Source of the DNA: Chlamydia pecorum E58
GTDB lineage: Bacteria > Chlamydiota > Chlamydiia > Chlamydiales > Chlamydiaceae
Length of the DNA: 64,000 bases
Reading direction: 5' to 3'
NCBI RefSeq assembly: GCF_000204135.1
Contig: NC_015408.1
Location: 124,001 to 188,000, forward strand
The notes beneath the pieces are model-generated. The model ran no database searches. It had not been told where the DNA came from and saw only the letters and a program-made list of their open reading frames with translations. Below, one piece after another: positions 8,252 through 16,602 of this stretch (position 1 is its first letter; every line of letters begins with the position of its first letter). The position numbers were made by a program, and so were the translations under genes.

Positions 8252-9507
8252 AAAGAACTCAAAGCCTCCATTTCTCCAACTAATTTCTTAAAGAAAATCC
8301 CTCGTTCTTCAAAATTCTGAAATTGATCGAAGCTTGTGCACCCTGGGGATAATAGGATAGAATCTCCTGCACTAGCAAGCGCTTGCGCAATCTCTATAGC
8401 TTCTTCTAATTTATGAGCCATACATACAGGAACAACACCTGCCACAGCTTGAACAATTTCTTCTCGACACTCTCCCATTGCTATAACATGTTTTGCTGTT
8501 TGAGAGAGAACAAAAGAGAGAGCGGAGAAATCTCCACCCTTATTTCTACCCCCTAATATGACTATCACCTTGCTCCCCAAAGCAATAAGGGCTTGTTTTA
8601 CAGCCTCAACTGTTGTCGCTTTACTATCGTTATAGTAATGCACATTATGCTTTTTCCCAAGATACTCTATTCTATGTGGGGGCTTTTTAAAAGTCTGTAT
8701 TGCCAAAAGGAAACCTTCAAGAGGAACATGACAGACTTCCTTAGCCAAAGCATAGGCAGCACAGTAATTACTTCTATCATGCAAGTATATTGGTTTTAAT
8801 GCACTTGCTTTATCCAAAATTTCTTGAGTCTCTTCAAAATACGCCCGATAAGGCTTTCCTAAAGAAATCCCCTCCCCAACCCATAAAGTTTGAGGATCTT
8901 GCACATAATTAGCAATATGGCTTTTCGCCATCATGTAGGCATCCATCGTATCGTGATAGTCAAGATGATTCTGGCATACATTCAGCAAAGCGGCAGAAGA
9001 GAACACAGGGATCCTCTCTTCTTGATCTACTAGTTGAAATGAGCTTATCTCTACAACACGAATTCCTGAAACTCCCTGAAGCTCTAAAATGGGCGTGCCA
9101 ATATTCCCCATAGATACTGCGGAGAGTCCCAGTGTATGAAACAAATGCGTTAAAAAACTCACCGTTGTAGTCTTTCCATTTGACCCTGTGACACCTATAG
9201 AAGGATATTGTTGAAATTCTGGACTTTTTAAGGCTACTTGGATATCTGTCTCTACAGAAATCCCTCGAGATTTCGCCTCTATTACCCATGCATGCGTAGG
9301 AGGAATTCCTGGAGAGCGCACGACAAAATCAACCTGTTTAGGAAGCTCTTGCGTCCCTTCTAAAAGCTTTACATGCGACTCAGGGATATTGTGTAGTGCC
9401 TTTAAAGAACGATCTACAATCGTAACATGATCCCCGAGACGATAAAAGTATTTCGCTAAAGATTTTCCTGAGACCCCGGCACCTAAAACCACAACATGTC
9501 GAGACAT
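8248..9507 (-). CDS. murD: UDP-MurNAc-L-Ala:D-Glu ligase MurD
   Basis: A 419-residue Mur ligase adding D-glutamate to UDP-MurNAc-L-Ala in the cytoplasm. It shows the N-terminal loop VLGAGVSGKSLAKYF, the ATP loop GVTGSNGKTTTVSFL at about residue 108, NVCQNHLDYHDTMDAY, NDSKATT and the C-terminal LSPGCTSFDQFQNFEERG, which is specific to MurD. Length is normal. The start abuts the mraY stop directly and the end overlaps nlpD by four bases. Confidence 0.97.
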   Translation of the reverse strand: MSRHVVVLGAGVSGKSLAKYFYRLGDHVTIVDRSLKALHNIPESHVKLLEGTQELPKQVDFVVRSPGIPPTHAWVIEAKSRGISVETDIQVALKSPEFQQYPSIGVTGSNGKTTTVSFLTHLFHTLGLSAVSMGNIGTPILELQGVSGIRVVEISSFQLVDQEERIPVFSSAALLNVCQNHLDYHDTMDAYMMAKSHIANYVQDPQTLWVGEGISLGKPYRAYFEETQEILDKASALKPIYLHDRSNYCAAYALAKEVCHVPLEGFLLAIQTFKKPPHRIEYLGKKHNVHYYNDSKATTVEAVKQALIALGSKVIVILGGRNKGGDFSALSFVLSQTAKHVIAMGECREEIVQAVAGVVPVCMAHKLEEAIEIAQALASAGDSILLSPGCTSFDQFQNFEERGIFFKKLVGEMEALSSL

Positions 9508-10563
9508 TTAATATCCCCAAAATAAAGCCACAACCCCAACAAAAACACAAAAGACCCCAAACAGCCAAAAGCGTTGTACAATCTTAGGTTCAGGAACACC
9601 TTTATATTCGAAATGATGATGCAATGGAGAACATAAAAATATCCGCTTTTTTCGGAGTTTACAACTGAGCACCTGTAAAATGACGGATCCCGCCTCGACA
9701 ACAAAAACTCCGCCAAAAATCACCAAAAATATTTCCGCCCTCATGATTACCGCGCAACATCCTAACAACCCACCTAACAATAAAGATCCCGTATCCCCCA
9801 TAAATACCTGAGCTGGGAAGCTATTATACCATAGAAATCCCGCTCCCATACCTATTAGGGTTGCCAAAACAATTAAGACCTCCAAGGTGATTTCTGGAGC
9901 CATGGGCCGATATAACGCAACAAGAAGAAGGCCTAAGGAGGCAAAACAGAAGCTCCCTGCGGCCAGGCCATCTAAACCATCTGTAATATTTACTGCATTA
10001 CACGTCCCAACAATTGCGACGACTGCTAATCCCAAACAAAAAATCTTTCCTAAGAACGAATGAAACTGCACATAATTAGAGTAAAAGGGAATTTGCAAGG
10101 TAAATAAAGGTTGTGTGCTACCATAAACTTTCGGCAATACTGCCAACGTTGCAATCGCAATGCACACCTGAATAAAAAACTTATGTTTTGCCTTTAACCC
10201 ATGTCCCTTTTTCTTCTTATTTTTGATCGCATCATCGTACCATCCCAACCCGCACCAACAGCATGCCAGGACAAGCATGATCCATGTTATTAGTCTAAAC
10301 CACGGCATCCAAACTATCAGGGCCATCAAAAATACGAGAAATAAAAGGATGCCTCCTCCAGTAGGAACATGAGCTTTGTCTTTATGGAGAGCTTCAAGTT
10401 TTCCACAATGCTCCTTAGCAATTTGATCTAAAAAGTTAGAGCTCTGCAATCTACGAATCACAGTTTTCCCTAAAGCGATTGTAAACACAATTGTTGCAGC
10501 AGATATTGTGCTTATGCTCAAAAACAAAGAAGGAAGTAAGGAACAATAAATCCAAGAAAGCAT
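9508..10563 (-). CDS. mraY: Phospho-MurNAc-pentapeptide transferase MraY
   Basis: A 351-residue integral membrane enzyme (about ten segments) that moves phospho-MurNAc-pentapeptide to undecaprenyl phosphate, making lipid I. Key motifs are P-T-G-G-G near residue 66, D-D-A-I-K-N-K near 110, N-I-T-D-G-L-D-G-L-A-A-G near 191, F-M-G-D-T-G-S-L near 258, and P-L-H-H-H-F-E near 315; the aspartates and histidines are the catalytic set. It lies 14 bases after murF and directly before murD. Confidence 0.97.
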   Translation of the reverse strand: MLSWIYCSLLPSLFLSISTISAATIVFTIALGKTVIRRLQSSNFLDQIAKEHCGKLEALHKDKAHVPTGGGILLFLVFLMALIVWMPWFRLITWIMLVLACCWCGLGWYDDAIKNKKKKGHGLKAKHKFFIQVCIAIATLAVLPKVYGSTQPLFTLQIPFYSNYVQFHSFLGKIFCLGLAVVAIVGTCNAVNITDGLDGLAAGSFCFASLGLLLVALYRPMAPEITLEVLIVLATLIGMGAGFLWYNSFPAQVFMGDTGSLLLGGLLGCCAVIMRAEIFLVIFGGVFVVEAGSVILQVLSCKLRKKRIFLCSPLHHHFEYKGVPEPKIVQRFWLFGVFCVFVGVVALFWGY

Positions 10564-10577
10564 GTTACCCTACAGCA

Positions 10578-11921
10578 CTAAAAACAATTTAAAAGAGATT
10601 CTAAAGCTAAAGATCGCGATCCCTTAAGTAGAACCACATCCCCCTGCTGCACAAGATCTTTCAAGATCATTTCGATATCATGAGGGGCAGAGTAAAACTC
10701 CACTTGGCAAGAGTGATGTTGTACCATATGCAGCACGGGGCTCCATTTTTCCCCAATAAAAAATATCACATGTGCTCTAGACAAAGCTTTTGTCGCCACC
10801 AAGGCATGGCCTTCCTCAGAATACACTCCTAGCTCTGCCATATGCCCTAGAATCAAAATTACCTTCCCTCCATTACTAGGAGAGGGGAGAGCCTCTAGAG
10901 CCGCTAACATTGCCTCAGGGCAAGCATTATACGCATCATTAATTACATGAATGCCATTACGTAGACTCTGTTCAAAGCGCATGGGAGGAAGTTTCAGGTC
11001 CGGCAAGGAACTTATAAGATGCTCTAGAGGAGTCTCAAGGAGCCAAGCTAAAGATACAGAAATAAGTAAATTTGCATAAGCAGGCTGATAAGGAAACGCT
11101 ATAGGGAGATAGATGTCCTCATCTGGAGTTTGTATCGTTACCCCATGAGAATCTAGAGATTTATAACAAAAATCTGCAGCTTGGTCATGAAAAGAAAAAG
11201 AAAATTTTTCTGCAGAAGGTGACACTTCACACAGATCCTTGTACCAGGGAGAGTCTTTAGGGAGAAGTTGCAAAGAACTTCCCTGTAAAATTTGTCGTTT
11301 TTCTTCTACAATCTCCTGGATGCCTCTAGGAAAATGCATCGTATGTTGCGTAGCAATGTGGGTAATTACAGCCACCTCAGGCTGCACAATAGAAAGAAGA
11401 TTGTGCATATCCTTAGGTTCAGAGACTCCCATTTCCAAAAGCAAGAAATCTTCATCCCCATCTGCCATTAAGATACTTAAAGGGACTGTAAGCTGAGAAT
11501 TATAACTTTTCGGGCTCATAAACACCCTATAGACTGAAGATAAGAATACATTTGAGAATTCTTTCGTTGTTGTCTTCCCTAAAGAGCCTGAAATTCCAAT
11601 AATCTTTCCTTGAAATAACCTTCCCTTATTCAGCCCTGCTTCTTGCAGCGCCTTCCTAGGGTCTTCAACCCGAACAAATTCTAGACCATAATTATCTCCC
11701 TTATATTCCTGAGAAATCACAGCAGCAACAGCTCCTGCTTGGGCGGCATGCTGCAAAAAATTATGGCCATCTGTAGTCTTCCCAGGAAGAGCAAAAAAGA
11801 GATCTCCTGGTTGAACTTGTCGAGAATCAATCGCCACCCCAGAAATCTTCTTCCCAGATCTCCAGTAGAGCGCTTTTGATAACATTAATGAAACCCACTC
11901 CTCTAACAATATGGATTGCAT
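10578..11921 (-). CDS. murF: UDP-MurNAc-tripeptide:D-Ala-D-Ala ligase MurF
   Basis: A 447-residue Mur ligase that completes the cytoplasmic pentapeptide precursor using the D-Ala-D-Ala made by the Ddl half of the downstream fusion. It has the N-terminal GVAIDSRQVQPGDLFFAL block, the ATP loop GISGSLGKTTTKEF near residue 107, L-L-E-M-G-V-S, and N-D-A-Y-N-A-C-P. It is the first gene of the minus-strand cluster. The upstream gap of about 155 bases to tRNA-Cys must hold a divergent promoter; TTCAAC and TATATT spaced by 17 on the minus strand near 11985-12010 are a weak candidate. Confidence 0.96.
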   Translation of the reverse strand: MQSILLEEWVSLMLSKALYWRSGKKISGVAIDSRQVQPGDLFFALPGKTTDGHNFLQHAAQAGAVAAVISQEYKGDNYGLEFVRVEDPRKALQEAGLNKGRLFQGKIIGISGSLGKTTTKEFSNVFLSSVYRVFMSPKSYNSQLTVPLSILMADGDEDFLLLEMGVSEPKDMHNLLSIVQPEVAVITHIATQHTMHFPRGIQEIVEEKRQILQGSSLQLLPKDSPWYKDLCEVSPSAEKFSFSFHDQAADFCYKSLDSHGVTIQTPDEDIYLPIAFPYQPAYANLLISVSLAWLLETPLEHLISSLPDLKLPPMRFEQSLRNGIHVINDAYNACPEAMLAALEALPSPSNGGKVILILGHMAELGVYSEEGHALVATKALSRAHVIFFIGEKWSPVLHMVQHHSCQVEFYSAPHDIEMILKDLVQQGDVVLLKGSRSLALESLLNCF

Positions 11922-12005
11922 AGTTCCCTCTCAAGTTCTTCTCAAAGATTTTTTGACCAAGTTTAATTATCCTTAAAGAATAATATAAATAAAGATAATA
12001 CACTG

Positions 12006-12036
12006 TTGAAGTTTTAACAATTCCCCTTACTATAAA
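12006..12036 (+). promoter_or_regulatory. Weak candidate promoter for tRNA-Cys
   Basis: TTGAAG at 12006-12011 and TATAAA at 12031-12036 with a 19-base gap, about 40 bases before the tRNA. The spacing is longer than ideal. Confidence 0.3.
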
Positions 12037-12077
12037 ATCCTGTTTCGCATAAACTAAAGCATCTGAATCTCATTTGC

Positions 12078-12148
12078 GGTGGCATAGCCAAGCGGTAAGG
12101 CCGAGGCCTGCAAAGCCTCTATCCCCGGTTCGATTCCGGGTGCCACCT
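12078..12148 (+). tRNA. tRNA-Cys (anticodon GCA)
   Basis: A full cloverleaf can be drawn: acceptor GGTGGCA pairs with TGCCACC, the D arm has GCC...GGC, the anticodon stem GAGGC/GCCTC encloses loop CTGCAAA with anticodon GCA, and the T arm has CCCGG...CCGGG around TTCGATT. The discriminator base is T (U73), as expected for cysteine. CCA is not encoded. It lies 75 bases before the GroEL paralogue, as in other Chlamydia genomes. Confidence 0.95.
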
Positions 12149-12222
12149 TTCCTATTGAAGATATTGTGAACTAAAAAATGACTTGGTAGTGTGAGTTTTA
12201 TACAGCACTACTGGAGAACCAC

Positions 12223-13725
12223 ATGTCTGATCAGGGGAAGCTATCAAACTGCGAAGTAGATAAAAAGCTTTTTTTAGGGATAAAAAAGGTCTACGACGTT
12301 GCTAAAAAGTTTTATGGGCCCCGCCTGATTCCGTCTTCTTTAACATTTTTGGAGGAGCGCGGCTACTCTGTCCTTTCTCATATGACTCTTGAAGATCCCC
12401 ATGAAAATGCTGGAGCAGATTTTGCTAAGGCCATGGCGAATGCTATCCATAAAAAGCATTTAGACGGTGCTACTACGGGGCTCATTCTTCTCTACTCCAT
12501 ATTAAAAGAAAGCTACGTTTTCATTAATCAAGGTCTCTCGACTTATAAACTCTCCTTAGCACTGCAGAAGAAATCCTCCCAACTCCTTGAGCATTTACAT
12601 ACGTATTCCTGGCCAGTGAAAGATCCCAAGAAAATCAAAGATTTGGTGTTAACAGCACTGCGTTATCCTTCCATTGCTGAGAATATCTCCTCTGCTGTTG
12701 CTGCAATAGGACCTTCAGGATGTATTTCTACAACGAGAAGTTATCAAATAGACCTCCAGGTAACCCAGGGGATAAAAATAGATTTTGGCTATACATCGAC
12801 ATATTTTATTTCCGATCCCCTTTCACGCACAACTACGCTCTCTTTCCCTTATATTCTCATCCTAGATCAGAAAATTTCCAGCATTCATAGGATCCTTCTT
12901 CTGCTTAAGGAAATCTCTCAAAATCACAAACATCTTTTGATTTTCTGCGAAGACATTGACAAAGATGTTCTTGCAACGCTAATCGTGAACAAGCTTCGGA
13001 AGTTATTACAGGTTACTGTTGTAACTATCCCTGAGCTCTCAACAAAGCGGCAGAACTTAGCAAAAGATCTAGCTCTATTTACAGGGACACACGTTTACTC
13101 GCAGGATGCTGATCTGAGCATGACCATGCTAGGCTCCTGCGCCTCTGCTGAAATCTCTGAAACTCAAACACTACTAATTTATGGCCAACATGTTCCCGAA
13201 GTTCTTGCGTTGAAAATTCGTCAACTCGATGAGGAAATCCGCACGACGACCTCACCTGAAGAAAAATTGGCTCTTCTGGAAAGAAAACAACGCCTGCAAG
13301 GTTCTTTAGTTCTAATTACTACTAAGGAAGAGACAGAGCCTCTATATACATTAGGTCTTAGACTAGCCAATTCCGCAAAAGAGCATGGCTATCTCCCCGG
13401 AGGTGGGGTCTCTTTACTGTATGCTTCTTTAAGCTTAGATAAAGACAGTCTTTCTACAGAAGAGCTCGCGGCAACACATATTTTACAAACCGCGTGTAGG
13501 GCGCCCTTAGAGCAACTGATCCTCAATTCACAGGCAGATTGTGATGTAGTGATTAATAAACTAAAATCTCTTGCAACGGCAAGTATGGGTTTTAACGTTC
13601 TCTCTCAGGAGATTGAAGATCTCATTGCAGGAGGTGTTTTGGATTCTTTGGCGACCATTTCCACAGCTTTATCTTGCGCCACAGAAACTGCCATTACTGT
13701 GTTCTCTTCAAAAGTGATCACTTAG
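12223..13725 (+). CDS. groEL3: Divergent GroEL paralogue (GroEL3-type)
   Basis: A 500-residue HSP60 homologue, shorter and far more divergent than GroEL. The ATPase loop GDGTTTA reads L-D-G-A-T-T-G (residues 80-86): the aspartate is kept but the first Gly and one Thr are lost. The early T-L-G-P-K-G motif reads K-F-Y-G-P-R-L. The segment that carries catalytic D398 in GroEL (D-D-A-L-H-A-T-R-A-A) is shortened and has no matching aspartate before the conserved G-G-G at L-P-G-G-G-V-S-L. There is no GGM tail and no groES beside it. Chlamydia keeps three groEL genes, of which this position (CT755) is GroEL3. Normal ATP-driven folding is therefore doubtful. Confidence 0.88.
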   Translation: MSDQGKLSNCEVDKKLFLGIKKVYDVAKKFYGPRLIPSSLTFLEERGYSVLSHMTLEDPHENAGADFAKAMANAIHKKHLDGATTGLILLYSILKESYVFINQGLSTYKLSLALQKKSSQLLEHLHTYSWPVKDPKKIKDLVLTALRYPSIAENISSAVAAIGPSGCISTTRSYQIDLQVTQGIKIDFGYTSTYFISDPLSRTTTLSFPYILILDQKISSIHRILLLLKEISQNHKHLLIFCEDIDKDVLATLIVNKLRKLLQVTVVTIPELSTKRQNLAKDLALFTGTHVYSQDADLSMTMLGSCASAEISETQTLLIYGQHVPEVLALKIRQLDEEIRTTTSPEEKLALLERKQRLQGSLVLITTKEETEPLYTLGLRLANSAKEHGYLPGGGVSLLYASLSLDKDSLSTEELAATHILQTACRAPLEQLILNSQADCDVVINKLKSLATASMGFNVLSQEIEDLIAGGVLDSLATISTALSCATETAITVFSSKVIT

Positions 13726-13826
13726 GGGGTTTTTGCTTATTGTTATCTTAAATAATTTGATTTAATCTTTTTTATTACAAACTCCAGGGAAATTTCTCCG
13801 TAAGAATAAGATAGTATTCAAAACTT

Positions 13827-14735
13827 ATGCTACCTAAACCCAAAGATGCTTTTCGCTTAGTTCATATTTCTGATGTTCACTGTCGTGTATTCCCTAAAAA
13901 TCTCTTTTATTGTTTTAACAAGAGATTTAAAAGCTTCTTGCGTCAAGTTTTTTGTTCTGTAGACTTCCAAGACGTTACTATTTGCAACCGCTTCCCAGAT
14001 CTTATCCGCTCTCTTCATACCAATAGCGTCTGCCTTACTGGGGATTTAACATTAACTGCTCTACATGCGGAGTTTTCTCTTGCTCGTCATTTTATAGATC
14101 ACTTAGCACAGTATGCAAAAATCCATCTTGTCCCCGGGAACCACGATGTATACACAAAAACCTCCTATCAAGAGCAAACCTTTTATCATTACTTCCCTAA
14201 TGTACGGTTGCAGAAAAACAAAGTTGCTAAGTATAGGCTTACCCCAGACTGGTGGATTATTCTTTTAGATTGCTCCTGCTTAAATGGTTGGTTCTCTGCG
14301 AATGGGAAGGTTTTTCTTTCTCAAATCGCCGCTTTAGAATCTCTCCTCCGTTCCATCCCCCAGTCAGAAAACATCATCATTGCAAACCACTATCCCCTAC
14401 TCACATCTAAGAAAAAATTTCATACTCTTCTAAACAATTCTCTCCTTCAAGAAACCCTTAGGGACTTCCCTAATATCCGCCTGTACCTGCATGGCCATGA
14501 CCATCAAGCTACTTTATATGCAAATAAAGACTTATCTCCAGGACTTATTCTCAATAGTGGCTCGATTTCTCTTCCTAGCAATGCACGTTTCTACATTATC
14601 GACCTTTACCCTCAAGATTACCAGGTTCACACTGCAGTGCTTACCAATCTTATGAATTATGAGGAGCCTTTAAATATAAAAATAGAAACTACCTGGAAAG
14701 CTCAAAACTTAAACGCAAAAAAAGGGGGACTATAA
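13827..14735 (+). CDS. Calcineurin-like metallophosphoesterase
   Basis: A 302-residue phosphoesterase with the complete metal-binding set in order: S-D-V-H (residues 15-18), G-D-L-T near 71, G-N-H-D near 106, N-H-Y-P near 187 and H-G-H-D-H near 218. No signal peptide or membrane segment is evident. The order is that of the CpdA/class III cyclic-nucleotide phosphodiesterase group, but the substrate cannot be told from sequence. It is not obviously the lipid-A enzyme LpxG, which is a different chlamydial gene. It converges on the small minus-strand gene, overlapping it by six bases. Confidence 0.85.
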   Translation: MLPKPKDAFRLVHISDVHCRVFPKNLFYCFNKRFKSFLRQVFCSVDFQDVTICNRFPDLIRSLHTNSVCLTGDLTLTALHAEFSLARHFIDHLAQYAKIHLVPGNHDVYTKTSYQEQTFYHYFPNVRLQKNKVAKYRLTPDWWIILLDCSCLNGWFSANGKVFLSQIAALESLLRSIPQSENIIIANHYPLLTSKKKFHTLLNNSLLQETLRDFPNIRLYLHGHDHQATLYANKDLSPGLILNSGSISLPSNARFYIIDLYPQDYQVHTAVLTNLMNYEEPLNIKIETTWKAQNLNAKKGGL

Positions 14736-14954
14736 TCCTTCTTCTACGATTTTTTTGGCCATATCTTGAAATAACTGAGGGGTTTCCTCATAGGTATCGC
14801 GAACTTCTACATCACGGACAGCATCCGGCATAGCAAGTAATTTTTCTACCCACACCTGACGCTTTTTTGCTTCTTCAAGGGCAGCCGCATGGTTTTGCAG
14901 CTGCTTCAACAAGCATAATTCCGCTGAAAGTTCTTTCATTTTTTTCTCTGTCAT
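14730..14954 (-). CDS. Small conserved chlamydial protein, function unknown
   Basis: A 74-residue protein, highly charged and predicted almost wholly helical, with an N-terminal stretch of heptad-like leucines (residues about 6-45) that could form a coiled coil. No domain recognised. It lies 53 bases downstream of efp on the same strand and matches the place of a short conserved chlamydial gene (CT753 in C. trachomatis). Given size and placement it may be expressed with efp. Confidence 0.65.
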   Translation of the reverse strand: MTEKKMKELSAELCLLKQLQNHAAALEEAKKRQVWVEKLLAMPDAVRDVEVRDTYEETPQLFQDMAKKIVEEGL

Positions 14955-15007
14955 ACTTAGTTATCTAAATTAACAGGGATTTTTTATACAAATGGAACTT
15001 TAAAGAA

Positions 15008-15580
15008 CTATTTAGAAACTCGTGACTCATAACTTCCATTACGCGTATCGACTTTAACGACTTCTCCCTCTTCAATAAAAATCGGGACCATAATCTTCGC
15101 TCCTGTATTTGTAACAGCAGGCTTAAGCACCCGTCCGGAAGCTGTATCCCCACGGACCCCTGGGGCTGTCTCTGTGATGGAAAGTTCCATAAAGATCGGA
15201 GGTTCTACGGAAATAACCTCACCGTTATATAAAATTAAAGTATAGATTGTATCCTCTAGCAGCCAATTTTTGACGTTTTCCAATTTGTCCCAAAAGATGG
15301 TTTCCTGCTCGAAAGATTCATCATCCATGAAGGTTGCCCCTTCCTGATCCGTATAAAGAAGACGCATGCTCGTTTCCCGAACATCTGCAGTTTCTATAGA
15401 TTCCCCAGATTTAAATGTTCTTTCAATCACACGTCCTGTCAGGAAGTTTTTCACTTTAATTCTATTAAATGCTTGTCCTTTCCCTGGCTTTACAAACTCA
15501 TTTTGTAAAATAAGATAGGGTTGACCATCGATTTCTACTCTTAATCCTACACGGAATTCACTAGTGCTTACACGGACCAT
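15008..15580 (-). CDS. efp: Translation elongation factor P
   Basis: A 190-residue EF-P with the three-beta-barrel layout. EF-P enters stalled ribosomes and speeds peptide-bond formation at polyproline. The tip loop reads K-P-G-K-G-Q-A-F, with K34 at the position that E. coli modifies by beta-lysylation. The C-terminal signature is present (T-A-P-G-V-R-G-D-T, then K-P-A-V-T-N-T-G-A). Chlamydia genomes carry two EF-P genes; no modification enzyme is visible here. It is divergent from amn with about 158 bases between. Confidence 0.95.
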   Translation of the reverse strand: MVRVSTSEFRVGLRVEIDGQPYLILQNEFVKPGKGQAFNRIKVKNFLTGRVIERTFKSGESIETADVRETSMRLLYTDQEGATFMDDESFEQETIFWDKLENVKNWLLEDTIYTLILYNGEVISVEPPIFMELSITETAPGVRGDTASGRVLKPAVTNTGAKIMVPIFIEEGEVVKVDTRNGSYESRVSK

Positions 15581-15738
15581 AAAGTTCTTTATTTCCTAAG
15601 TTTTTCCTAAGAATGTTATCTCTGTGTTTCTCCTTTGTCCAGAAGAATGTCTCCTATCGAGATTTGGGAATTCTAATCTTTTCTTGAGTTATGCTATAGA
15701 ATACCTTTATAGGTTTTCATCATTTTCAAGGAGAAATA

Positions 15739-16602
15739 GTGACACAAAGTTCTATTAGCGAAATGCAAATCGCTCAAGAAACTCTCGAGCGCTACTCAGG
15801 ATCTGAGGTTTCTGCTTTCTGCCAGTACTTGCTGCTAACAAATTTTTCCTACTACATCCAAACCTTCGCAGAAATCCACCAAGTCCCCATTTCAGAAGGC
15901 TCGATGTTTTCTGCTGCCCATGCTCCTCAAGTAAATACCTCTATTCTTAACTTTAAATTAGGCTCTCCAGGAGCTGCACTTACTGTTGATCTCTGCTCTT
16001 TCCTCCCAGAAGTCAAGGCTGCCCTTATGTTAGGAATGTGTGGAGGGTTACGTTCCCATTATCAAGTTGGGGATTACTTTGTTCCTATTGCTAGCATTCG
16101 AGGGGAAGGGACATCAGATGCATACTTTGCTCCAGAAGTTCCCGCTCTAGCCAACTTCATGGTGCAAAGGACAACCACAGAAGTTCTCGAAAGAAATAAA
16201 GCAAATTTTCATATTGGGATTTCCCACACGACAAACATCCGCTTTTGGGAATTTAACAAAGAATTTCGAAAAAAGCTGTATGAAGCAAAAGTCCAATCTG
16301 CAGAAATGGAGTGTGCGACGCTTTTCTCTGCAGGCTATCGCAGAAACCTCCCAATTGGAGCGCTTTTACTGATTTCAGACCTTCCTTTAAGGAAAGAGGG
16401 GATAAAAACGAAAGCCAGCAGCAATTTTGTTTTGAAAACCTATACTAAGGACCACATCCTTACTGGGCTTCAGGTGATTGCAGAACTCGAAAAGGCTCCT
16501 AAAAATCGCTCTAAACACCATAGAGACCTCCCCCATATGGAGCTAGGAGAGGCAGATGACACCATGGCGAAAGGCTCTGCAACTTCTGATGCAGATTATT
16601 GA
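15739..16602 (+). CDS. amn: AMP nucleosidase-like protein (PNP/UP fold)
   Basis: A 287-residue nucleoside-phosphorylase-fold protein resembling the catalytic half of AMP nucleosidase, which cleaves AMP to adenine and ribose 5-phosphate. Visible marks are the glycine-rich G-M-C-G-G-L-R (near residue 99), V-G-D-Y-F-V-P-I-A-S-I-R-G-E-G-T-S, and the nucleoside-site block S-A-E-M-E-C-A-T-L near 193. E. coli Amn is about 484 residues, with an extra N-terminal regulatory domain that is absent here. The start is GTG at 15739 with AAGGAG about six bases before it. The tail after residue 250 is polar and probably disordered. It overlaps the convergent transketolase end by seven bases. Confidence 0.8.
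   Translation: MTQSSISEMQIAQETLERYSGSEVSAFCQYLLLTNFSYYIQTFAEIHQVPISEGSMFSAAHAPQVNTSILNFKLGSPGAALTVDLCSFLPEVKAALMLGMCGGLRSHYQVGDYFVPIASIRGEGTSDAYFAPEVPALANFMVQRTTTEVLERNKANFHIGISHTTNIRFWEFNKEFRKKLYEAKVQSAEMECATLFSAGYRRNLPIGALLLISDLPLRKEGIKTKASSNFVLKTYTKDHILTGLQVIAELEKAPKNRSKHHRDLPHMELGEADDTMAKGSATSDADY

Noticed and set aside
8960-9289. 109-codon minus-strand frame inside murD
   Set aside because: An out-of-frame shadow of the certain murD coding region.
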